Part shown: piece by piece, positions 8,941 through 15,894 of the stretch
Layout of the letters: each line of letters opens with the position of its first letter
How positions within the stretch are numbered: the stretch's first letter is position 1
Translations under genes and position numbers: made by a program
The notes under the pieces: model-generated
What the model was told of the DNA's origin: nothing
Seen by the model: only the letters and a program-made list of their open reading frames with translations
Databases searched by the model: none
Assembly: GCF_006337065.1 (NCBI RefSeq)
Contig: NZ_CP040872.1
Coordinates: forward strand, 1,612,001 to 1,676,000
Direction of reading: 5' to 3'
Origin: Agromyces laixinhei
GTDB taxonomy: Bacteria > Actinomycetota > Actinomycetes > Actinomycetales > Microbacteriaceae
Length of the DNA: 64,000 bases

Positions 8941-10245
8941 TCACTCCTGCGGCACCGGCGGCCGCCCCGCCGCGAGGGCGTCGCGCCAACTCATGTCGCG
9001 TGCCGCCTTCACCGCGCAGACCACGAGCAGCATCCATCCGCCTTCGACGAGTGCGAAACTCTCGGCGAACGAGGTCACGGCGATCGCGACGAGCATGAGC
9101 GCCGGCCAGACGTAGACGACGCTCCGCCGCGTGGAGGCGAGCAGCCACGCCCGCACGAGGGCGACGCCGATGAGCGCGATGAAGAGCAGCGCGCCGATCA
9201 CCCCGACCTGGAAGTACACGTCGATGAAGGCGTTCAGGGCGGAGCCGTGCTCCCGGCCCGTGGCGATCTCGATCCACGTGTATGGCGCGGAGTCGGGCCA
9301 TGGCCCGACCCAGCCCCAGCCCTGGAGCGGGTTCAGGTTGAGGTACCGCGAGAGTTCACGCCAGACGTCGAGGCGTACGTCGAACTCGCTGCGCACGTCG
9401 AGCAGTTCGATGATGCGGAGCCGGAAGATCCAGGCGGCCGCGATGGCGACGATGCCGCTGACGAGGAGCGTGACCTGCCAACGCCAACTCGTCGACGCCG
9501 ACGCCCTCCGAAGCCCGTACAGCGCACCGAGCGCCGCGAGCGCGGCACCGAGCGCGAACCAGGTCGTGGGTGAACCCGAGAGCATGAGGCAGAGTCCGGC
9601 AAGCACGAGCGAGGCGACGGCGCGGGTGCGCGACACGATCTTCATGCGCCATTCGACGAGGAAGGTGAGCAGCGCGATGAGGGCGACGAAACCGAGCATG
9701 TTGCGCGAGCCGAAGATGCCCTGGATCGGGCCGAGCGACGCGATGTCGCCCTGGATTCCGAGCACGTGGATGGGCACGTCGAGGATGATGCCGGAGAGCA
9801 CTTCGAGCACGATCGAGGCGCCGAGGAGCGCCCGCATGACGTCGCCGAAGGCGCGCACGATCTGGATGGTGTCGCGCATGAGCGCGACGTAGATGCCGAC
9901 GAAGGCGAAGGCGACGAGGTATCCGAGCCGGGCGAGCGAAGCCAGCGGGGGCAGGTTGCTCCAGATCACGGATGCCGCGCACCAGCCGATGAACACCAGG
10001 ATCGTCAGCGGCAGGATGCCGTACCACTCGACCGCCCGCCAGCGCGCCACGAGCGAGGCCGCGCACAGCACGACCAGAGCGGAGAGGGCGGCGAGGAGCC
10101 CTGGGGCGCCGATGACACTGCGGATCGCGTGCGCCCCGAACGCGAGGCCGACGGCGAGCAGCGTCAGCGCCTGGGCGAACCTCGCCGAGCCGGCGAATTC
10201 GCGAAGCGCGGTCGGGATCCGTGACGGATCAGGGGTGGGCGTCAT
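8941..10245 (-). CDS. O-antigen ligase/Wzy-like polymerase membrane protein (copy B)
   Basis: A 434-aa polytopic membrane protein with about ten to twelve hydrophobic segments. A large soluble loop before the C-terminal helices contains the WxWVGP(W)PDS region and the EHGSALNAFID motif, which matches the H-x-H/N-x-x-L pattern of WaaL/Wzy proteins. It overlaps the start of its paralogue upstream by 4 bp (10242-10245), so both are made together. The probable role is polymerising or ligating lipid-linked polysaccharide at the outer face of the membrane. Confidence 0.8.
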   Translation of the reverse strand: MTPTPDPSRIPTALREFAGSARFAQALTLLAVGLAFGAHAIRSVIGAPGLLAALSALVVLCAASLVARWRAVEWYGILPLTILVFIGWCAASVIWSNLPPLASLARLGYLVAFAFVGIYVALMRDTIQIVRAFGDVMRALLGASIVLEVLSGIILDVPIHVLGIQGDIASLGPIQGIFGSRNMLGFVALIALLTFLVEWRMKIVSRTRAVASLVLAGLCLMLSGSPTTWFALGAALAALGALYGLRRASASTSWRWQVTLLVSGIVAIAAAWIFRLRIIELLDVRSEFDVRLDVWRELSRYLNLNPLQGWGWVGPWPDSAPYTWIEIATGREHGSALNAFIDVYFQVGVIGALLFIALIGVALVRAWLLASTRRSVVYVWPALMLVAIAVTSFAESFALVEGGWMLLVVCAVKAARDMSWRDALAAGRPPVPQE

Positions 10246-11633
10246 CGCTCGTCGAGCGTGTCGAACGGGCGGGTGGTGCCGTCGGCGGGCGCGGGGAGCG
10301 CCACGCGCGCAGGAAGCGGCACGGGATCCGCCGGAAGCGGTTCATGCTCCCACTGGCGCCACTTGGTCGACCAGGCGACCGCGATGAGCAGCATCCACCC
10401 GCTCTCGACCAGGATCCGGCTCTCGGCGAGGCCCTGGCCGATGAGCGCCACGACCAGCAGCAGCGGCACGAAGGCGGCGGCCGAGTGGGGGAGCGGCTGC
10501 CCCGCGGCATCCATCGGCCGATCGACGGCGAGGAACCACGAGCGCCACAGCGCACCGATCACGATCGAGGCGAACGCGAGCAGGCCGATGACACCGAGCT
10601 GCATCCACACGTCGAGCCAGGCGTTGTGCGCCTGCAGGTATGTGACGCCCTTGCGCACGGCGAGGTCGTCGAAGGGCTCGACCCACGGCACCCAGTAGCC
10701 GACCCAGCCCCAGCCGAACCACGGCCGCTCGGCGGCGAGCCCGATCACCGAGTTCCAGATGTCGAATCGGCCGGTGAGGTCTTCGCTCTTGCCGAGCGCA
10801 CCGAGCAGCCGGCCCCAGAAGACCGCGACCAGGGCGACGGATGCCGCGAGCGACGCCGCTGCCGTCCAGTACACCCTCGCGCGCCGGTCGGGGCCGACCC
10901 TGCGTGCCCACAGCGCGAACGCGAACGCGACGACGACGATCACGCCGACGAGCAGCACGGTGGCCGAGCGGGTCAGCGCCATGACGCCGCCGGCGACCAC
11001 GATCCACGCGATGCCGGGGAAGCGTCGCACGCTGCCTGCCGCGAGCCGTGCACCGAAGACGATGAGGGCGAGCAGGGCGATCATGCCGAGGAGATTGCGG
11101 TTGGCGACGATGCCCTCGATCGGACCGCCGTCGAACAGCAGCCCGCGCGACCAGTAGAAGGCCATCGGCAGCTGCTCACCGGTCACCTCGAAGTCGGGGA
11201 AGTTCGGCAGCACCGGGCCGCCGACGAAGATCGCGACCCAGAGTTCGAACGCGAGTGAGAGACCGAGCACCCACTTGAGCGCGGCGCCGAGGCGGCGGAC
11301 GAACTGCGTCCAGCTCAGGCACAGCACGAGCGAGACGGCGGTGAGGGTCGTCGCGAGCGTGATCGCCACGCCGAGCGCGGATGCCCCGGGGTAGAACGAC
11401 CAGGCGATCGAGAGCGTCGCGAGCAGCACGAAGACGAGGGTCGATTTGGGCACCCGACGCCAGATCCACTTCGGGCGCACCTGCACGAGCAGTACGACGG
11501 CGCCGATCAGCACGAGGCCGGCGACGATGCCGAAGCCCCACCAGCCGAGGAGATTCCGCCAGAACTGGCCGGCAAGCAGGGTGAACACGGCGAACGTCGC
11601 GTACGCCGTGATCCAGCGTCGATCGGTGCCCAT
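10242..11633 (-). CDS. O-antigen ligase/Wzy-like polymerase membrane protein (copy A)
   Basis: A 463-aa polytopic membrane protein. It shows the same architecture as its downstream neighbour: many hydrophobic segments, an FDIWNSVIGLAAERPWFGWGWVGYW loop, and then YLQAHNAWLDVWMQLG, the histidine motif of O-antigen ligases and polymerases. It begins at ATG 11633, with a TAGCCT-like -10 hexamer close upstream on the minus strand; no clear ribosome binding site is seen, so the mRNA may be leaderless. The pair is probably an old tandem duplication. Confidence 0.8.
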   Translation of the reverse strand: MGTDRRWITAYATFAVFTLLAGQFWRNLLGWWGFGIVAGLVLIGAVVLLVQVRPKWIWRRVPKSTLVFVLLATLSIAWSFYPGASALGVAITLATTLTAVSLVLCLSWTQFVRRLGAALKWVLGLSLAFELWVAIFVGGPVLPNFPDFEVTGEQLPMAFYWSRGLLFDGGPIEGIVANRNLLGMIALLALIVFGARLAAGSVRRFPGIAWIVVAGGVMALTRSATVLLVGVIVVVAFAFALWARRVGPDRRARVYWTAAASLAASVALVAVFWGRLLGALGKSEDLTGRFDIWNSVIGLAAERPWFGWGWVGYWVPWVEPFDDLAVRKGVTYLQAHNAWLDVWMQLGVIGLLAFASIVIGALWRSWFLAVDRPMDAAGQPLPHSAAAFVPLLLVVALIGQGLAESRILVESGWMLLIAVAWSTKWRQWEHEPLPADPVPLPARVALPAPADGTTRPFDTLDER

Positions 11634-11732
11634 GGGCTACAGGCTATCGCGGGCTCGATCGGTTGCCTGTGGAGGGTGCGACGGCCGGTCCTTGGTAGCT
11701 TGGACGCATCCGACCGAGAGGACCCCTCACGC

Positions 11733-12998
11733 ATGTTCGTGGCGATCGGCAATACCCCGCGTGATTACGCGTGGGGCTCGACCACCGCGATCGCGGAGTT
11801 CCGCGGCACCGCGGCCCCCGGCGGCCCCGAGGCCGAACTCTGGCTCGGAGCGCACCCGGGGTCGCCCGCGCGGGTGCTCGACGAGGCATCCGTCGGCCAT
11901 GCCGATCTCGCCGCCTGGATCGCGGCCGCTCCCGAGCGGGCGCTCGGCGCCGAGCTCGCCGCGCACGGTGCGCGGCTCCCGTACCTCTTGAAGCTGCTCG
12001 CGGCGGCCGCGCCGCTGTCGTTGCAGGCGCACCCCACGCCCGAGCAGGCCCGGGCCGGATTCGCCCGTGAAGAAGCCGACGGGGTGCCGATCACGGCGTA
12101 TGACCGCAATTACCGCGACGAGTTCCACAAACCCGAGATCGTCGTCGCCGTGAGCGACACCTTCGACGCGCTCTCGGGGTTCCGCCCCCTCGAAGAGGTG
12201 CGGGGCGTCCTCGAGGTGTTGCGGGCTGCGGATGCTGCGGCGCCCGAGTCCGACCCCGGCGCGCTCGATCTGCTCGAGTCGCGCCTGTCGGGTGTGCACG
12301 CGCTCCGCGACACGGTCGAGTGGCTCCTGCGCGACGGCCGCGGCGGCGACACCGGCGAGGCGTCGTGGGTGATCGACCGGGTGACGGCGCTCGCGGCATC
12401 CGCCACCGCCCTCGCTTCGCCGTTCGCACGGTCGTTCGAGACGGTCGGCGCGCTCGCCGAGGCGTACCCCGGCGACCCAGGCGTGGTGATCTCGCTGCTC
12501 CTGAATCGCGTGCGGCTCGTGCGCGGCGAGGGGCTGTACCTCGCGGCAGGCAACATCCACGCGTACCTCGGCGGGCTCGGCGTCGAGCTCATGGCCGCCA
12601 GCGACAATGTGCTGCGCGGGGGCCTCACGCCCAAGCACATCGACGTCACCGAACTCATCGACGTGCTCGACTTCACGCCGATGCCGCCGCCGCGACTCGC
12701 GCCCGTCGAGGTTTCGCCGGGGGTCACCGTGTTCCGCCCCGGCGTGACCGACTTCGTGCTCTACCGGGTCGAGCGTGCCGCAGAGGCCGTGGGCAGCGCG
12801 CAGGTCGCGCTCGACGGCCCCGCGATCGTGCTCGTCGAGGGCGACCACGTTTCGATCGGCGGCGGCACCGGGGCATCCGCCTCGCTCAGTCGAGGCGAGT
12901 CGGCGTACATCACGCCCGACGAGCACGTGCTCGAGATCACGGGCGACGGTATCGCCTGGATCGCGACGACGGGCTCTGCGGCAACGGTCGCCGTCTAG
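11733..12998 (+). CDS. manA: Mannose-6-phosphate isomerase, class I
   Basis: Interconverts fructose-6-phosphate and mannose-6-phosphate, the entry to GDP-mannose. The 421-aa protein has the type I PMI zinc motifs: LSLQAHPTPEQA (Q and H ligands), DEFHKPEIVVA, and the late GNIHAYLGGLGVELMAASDNVLRGGLTPKHIDV block. ATG 11733 is preceded by GAGAGG, and the first residues MFVAIGNTPRDYAWG are the usual family start. The stop codon overlaps that of the convergent regulator, since both use the palindrome CTAG at 12995-12998. It works with manB at 21.2-22.6 kb. Confidence 0.92.
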   Translation: MFVAIGNTPRDYAWGSTTAIAEFRGTAAPGGPEAELWLGAHPGSPARVLDEASVGHADLAAWIAAAPERALGAELAAHGARLPYLLKLLAAAAPLSLQAHPTPEQARAGFAREEADGVPITAYDRNYRDEFHKPEIVVAVSDTFDALSGFRPLEEVRGVLEVLRAADAAAPESDPGALDLLESRLSGVHALRDTVEWLLRDGRGGDTGEASWVIDRVTALAASATALASPFARSFETVGALAEAYPGDPGVVISLLLNRVRLVRGEGLYLAAGNIHAYLGGLGVELMAASDNVLRGGLTPKHIDVTELIDVLDFTPMPPPRLAPVEVSPGVTVFRPGVTDFVLYRVERAAEAVGSAQVALDGPAIVLVEGDHVSIGGGTGASASLSRGESAYITPDEHVLEITGDGIAWIATTGSAATVAV

Positions 12999-13951
12999 GA
13001 GGCGGTGCGCATGCCGAAGAGCCGGCGGTAGGCCGTCGGCGTCGTCTGCAGCACCTTCACGAAGTGGTGTCGCATGACGGCGGCGGCACCGAATCCCGTG
13101 TCGCGCGCGATCTCCTCGAGGGTGAACGAGGTCTCTTCGAGCAATTGCTGTGCGCGCAGCAGTCGCTGGCGATTGAGCCAGGCGTTGGGCGTCGTGCCGG
13201 TCTCGGCCCGGAACCGACGCGCGAAGGTGCGCGGCGACATGAGCGCCTTGCGGGCCAGGAGGTCGACCGTGAGGTCTTCGTCGAGGTGCTCGACCATCCA
13301 CTCGGTGATCTTCGCGAACGAGTCGCTGTTGCACTCGGCGACCGGAGTCTGGATGAACTGGGACTGACCGCCGTCGCGTTGCGGTGCCACGACCATGCGG
13401 CGCGCGATCATGTTCGCCGCGCTCGCACCGAGCTCGGAGCGCACGATGTGGAGCGCCGCGTCGATGCCGGCGGCGGTGCCCGCGCCGGTGACGACCTTGC
13501 CGTCCTGCACGAAGAGCACGTCGGCATCGACGTCGGCACGAGGGAACATCTCGGCGAGCCGCTCGGTGTACATCCAGTGCGTCGTGGCGCGGCGGTCGTC
13601 GAGCACGCCGGCCCGGCCGAGGGTGAAGGCACCGGAGCACACCGAGAGCACCCAGGCGCCGCGCTCGACCGCGTTTCGCAGCACCTCGGAGACGCGATCG
13701 TCGACGGGCTCGTCGATGAGTGAGGCGGGCACGGCGACCAGGTCGGCCGTCTGCGCGAAGTCGAGGCCCTCGTGCACGACGATGTCGAAGCCGAGCTTGG
13801 TGGGGATGGGACCGGGATCGGCGGCGACGACGTGGAAGTCGAAGGTCGGGCCGCCGGTGTCGCTGCGGTCGATGCCGAACACCTCGCAGAGCACGCCGAA
13901 CTCGAACGGCGCCATCTGGGGCATGGCGATGCAGGCGATGGTCTGGAGCAC
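12995..13951 (-). CDS. GlxA-family transcriptional regulator (DJ-1/PfpI + AraC HTH)
   Basis: A 318-aa regulator. Residues 5-185 form a DJ-1/PfpI (class I glutamine amidotransferase-like) domain, with VCSGAFTLGRAG at the nucleophile elbow. Residues about 210-310 form an AraC-type double HTH (MSPRTFARRFRAETGTTPNAWLNRQRL and FGAAAVMRHHF). The type is that of GlxA and of Streptomyces AdpA. It faces a small membrane protein gene across an 84-bp region that contains four TGGCA half-sites (13964-14035), suggesting autoregulation. The ligand is unknown. Confidence 0.87.
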   Translation of the reverse strand: MLQTIACIAMPQMAPFEFGVLCEVFGIDRSDTGGPTFDFHVVAADPGPIPTKLGFDIVVHEGLDFAQTADLVAVPASLIDEPVDDRVSEVLRNAVERGAWVLSVCSGAFTLGRAGVLDDRRATTHWMYTERLAEMFPRADVDADVLFVQDGKVVTGAGTAAGIDAALHIVRSELGASAANMIARRMVVAPQRDGGQSQFIQTPVAECNSDSFAKITEWMVEHLDEDLTVDLLARKALMSPRTFARRFRAETGTTPNAWLNRQRLLRAQQLLEETSFTLEEIARDTGFGAAAVMRHHFVKVLQTTPTAYRRLFGMRTAS

Positions 13952-13963
13952 GGCGGCCTCCGT

Positions 13964-14035
13964 TGGCAGGAATTGATCGGTTCATGGCTACTCTGCCACT
14001 TTCGGCAGTATCTCACAAGTCATAGATTTACTGCC
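13964..14035. promoter_or_regulatory. Cluster of TGGCA half-sites in the GlxA/small-protein divergent promoter
   Basis: Four related half-sites occur in 72 bp: TGGCAGGAAT at 13964-13973, CTGCCA at 13993-13998 (inverted), CGGCAGTA at 14003-14010, and TACTGCCA at 14029-14036 (inverted). The sites at 14004 and 14029 form an inverted repeat GGCAGTA/TACTGCC. TGGCAGGAAT matches the AdpA consensus TGGCSNGWWY at nine of ten positions. A -10-like TAGATT at 14023-14028 precedes the small ORF. These are probable binding sites of the adjacent regulator. Confidence 0.55.
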
Positions 14036-14185
14036 ATGACCACGATCATCCTCCTCGCTCTTGCAGGACTCGCCATCTGGGGTGTGCTCGCCACGGTGCT
14101 CCGCCTCGACACCGACGGTTACGGCCGGCCCGAGATCCGCGACCGCAACCGGCACGCCGAGCACCTGCCCACGCGAACCGTCTGA
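14036..14185 (+). CDS. Small single-pass membrane protein (49 aa)
   Basis: The ORF encodes one hydrophobic helix (residues 3-22, TIILLALAGLAIWGVLATVL) followed by a charged tail LRLDTDGYGRPEIRDRNRH. The RxDGYxRP tail is a pattern I recall in small proteins beside GlxA-type regulators in actinobacteria, but no function is known. There is no ribosome binding site; a TAGATT hexamer ends 7 nt before the ATG, so translation is probably leaderless. It is divergent from the GlxA regulator. Confidence 0.6.
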   Translation: MTTIILLALAGLAIWGVLATVLRLDTDGYGRPEIRDRNRHAEHLPTRTV

Positions 14186-14300
14186 CCGCCTCGCCTGAGC
14201 GACCCGGCCAGGGCGCCCGGAGCGGGTTGCCGCGCGCGCCCGGCCCGAGCCGGTTACGATCGATTCCGGCACGGAGCTTCCGCGCCGGGAAGTGGGAGAC

Positions 14301-15266
14301 ATGAGCTGGCTGGTCACCGGAGGCGCGGGGTACATCGGTGCGCACGTCGTTCGCGCCTTCGAAGCCCAGGGCATCGGTGCCGTCGTACTCGACGATCTCT
14401 CCTCCGGCAGGGCCGAGTTCGTTCCCAAGTCGGTGCCGTTCGTGCACGGAAGCATCCTCGACGGTGCCGCCGTCGAGCGGGCGATCGAAGAGCACGGCGT
14501 GACCGGCGTCGTGCACCTGGCCGGGTTCAAGTACGCGGGCGTCTCGGTCGAACGGCCGCTGCACACCTACCGGCAGAACGTCATCGGCACCGCGACGCTG
14601 CTCGCGGCGATGGAGTCCAAGGGCGTCGGGCGCATCGTGTTCTCGTCGAGCGCCGCCGTGTACGGCACGCCCGACGTCGACCTCGTGACAGAGGCGACGC
14701 CGAAGCATCCGGCGTCGCCGTACGGCGAATCGAAGCTCATCGGCGAGTGGCTGCTCGCCGACCAGGCGAAGGCCGCCGGGCTTCGCCACACGAGCCTGCG
14801 CTACTTCAACGTCGTCGGCTCCGGCACGCCCGAGGTGTTCGACGTGAGCCCGCACAATCTCTTCCCGCTCGTGTTCGACGCCCTGCTGGGCGGCCGCACG
14901 CCGCGCATCAACGGCACCGACTACCCGACGCCCGACGGCACCTGCGTGCGCGACTACATCCATGTCGCCGATCTCGCCGACGCCCATGTCGTCGCCGCTC
15001 GCCGGCTCGACGCCGGAGAATCGCTCGAACCCGTCTACAACCTCGGTTCCGGCGACGGCGTCTCGGTCGGTGAGATCATGCGGGCGGTCGCCGAGGTGAC
15101 CGGCATCGGGTTCGAACCCGAGCACGCCCCGCGCCGCGAGGGCGACCCCGCGCGCATCGTGGCGTCGGGCGAACTCGCCGCCCGTGACCTCGACTGGCGC
15201 ATGCGACACACCCTCGCCGAGATGGTCGAGAGTGCCTGGCGGGCCCGCCGAGCGGCATCCGATTGA
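14301..15266 (+). CDS. galE: UDP-glucose 4-epimerase
   Basis: Interconverts UDP-glucose and UDP-galactose, using NAD+ bound by GGAGYIG (residues 7-13). The serine is in FSSSAAVYG (about S116) and the catalytic pair is Y141-x3-K145 in SPYGESK. YFNVVGSG and the C-terminal RREGDPARIVAS are typical of GalE, and 321 aa is normal. ATG 14301 with GGGAG 4 nt upstream is preferred over GTG 14292, which lies within that ribosome binding site. It stands alone between the small membrane protein and whiB. Confidence 0.92.
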   Translation: MSWLVTGGAGYIGAHVVRAFEAQGIGAVVLDDLSSGRAEFVPKSVPFVHGSILDGAAVERAIEEHGVTGVVHLAGFKYAGVSVERPLHTYRQNVIGTATLLAAMESKGVGRIVFSSSAAVYGTPDVDLVTEATPKHPASPYGESKLIGEWLLADQAKAAGLRHTSLRYFNVVGSGTPEVFDVSPHNLFPLVFDALLGGRTPRINGTDYPTPDGTCVRDYIHVADLADAHVVAARRLDAGESLEPVYNLGSGDGVSVGEIMRAVAEVTGIGFEPEHAPRREGDPARIVASGELAARDLDWRMRHTLAEMVESAWRARRAASD

Positions 15267-15343
15267 TAACGTCTGATCGACGGTCGGCGTGTCGGGGCCG
15301 TGTTCAAGCCTCGACGGCGACTTGAGGGTTTACGATCTGCGAC

Positions 15344-15372
15344 TTGACTCTCACGAATTACACCGGTGTAAT
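15344..15372 (+). promoter_or_regulatory. whiB promoter: TTGACT-N17-TGTAAT
   Basis: A near-consensus housekeeping promoter: -35 TTGACT (15344-15349), a 17-bp spacer, and -10 TGTAAT (15367-15372). Transcription would begin near 15379. This rules out the upstream in-frame starts at 15344 and 15377 and supports ATG 15422 as the whiB start. Confidence 0.7.
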
Positions 15373-15373
15373 T
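15356..15373. promoter_or_regulatory. Perfect 18-bp palindrome overlapping the whiB -10 region
   Basis: AATTACACCGGTGTAATT is a perfect palindrome. It covers the 3' half of the spacer and the whole -10 hexamer of the whiB promoter, where a bound dimer would block RNA polymerase. It is markedly AT-rich against its surroundings. The binding protein is not identifiable from the sequence. Confidence 0.7.
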
Positions 15374-15421
15374 GTCATGACACACCCTCTGGGTGGTCGG
15401 TACAACTGGGTGGGAGACGAT

Positions 15422-15742
15422 ATGGGCAATCCTGAATATCGTTCTGGAGTACCTGACGATTGGTTCGTCGATCCGGTCAGGCTGGGCGTTCCGGGGGTTC
15501 GTTCGGTCGCAGACGATGACAATCAATTGGCATGGCAGAGCGACGCGCTGTGCGCGCAGACCGATCCTGAGGCGTTCTTCCCTGAAAAGGGCGGATCGAC
15601 GCGGGATGCGAAGAAGATCTGCACCGGTTGCGAGGTACGCGATCAGTGCCTCGAGTACGCGCTCGGAAACGACGAGCGCTTCGGCATCTGGGGCGGGCTC
15701 TCCGAGCGCGAGCGTCGCAAACTCCGCAAGCGAGCAGTCTGA
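15422..15742 (+). CDS. whiB: WhiB-family iron-sulfur transcription factor (WhiB2/WhmD-like)
   Basis: A 106-aa Wbl protein. Four cysteines that bind a 4Fe-4S cluster appear in LCAQTDPEAFFPEKGGS and ICTGCEVRDQCLEYAL (C-x29-C-x2-C-x5-C). The turn GIWGGLSERERRKLRKRAV follows. The FFPEKGGSTRDAK segment and the location upstream of DUF3499-manB-type genes match WhiB2/WhmD, which controls septation and sporulation-type division genes. The ATG at 15422 has GGGAG at 5 nt and fits the mapped promoter. A strong hairpin follows the gene. Confidence 0.9.
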   Translation: MGNPEYRSGVPDDWFVDPVRLGVPGVRSVADDDNQLAWQSDALCAQTDPEAFFPEKGGSTRDAKKICTGCEVRDQCLEYALGNDERFGIWGGLSERERRKLRKRAV

Positions 15743-15769
15743 GCTTCACCGTTCAGAACCAGGCCTGAT

Positions 15770-15821
15770 GACGGCAGTTCCTGTGGGTCCACGCTTCACG
15801 TGACCCGCAAGAACTGCCGTC
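15770..15821. terminator. Terminator hairpin after whiB
   Basis: GACGGCAGTTC (15770-15780) pairs perfectly with GAACTGCCGTC (15811-15821). An inner stem GGGTC/GACCC (15785-15789 with 15802-15806) caps the structure. It begins 27 nt after the whiB stop and ends before the glycosyltransferase gene. Confidence 0.75.
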
Positions 15822-15894
15822 TTCCTCGATCTGTTTCGAGGCACGCCCGGTGCGGTGACGGATGCTTCGGGGCGCGACGCTTAGGCTGACCCCG

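Noticed and set aside
11727..13985. 750-codon minus-strand frame across manA and the GlxA regulator
   Set aside because: It overlaps two well-supported genes in other frames and encodes low-complexity sequence.
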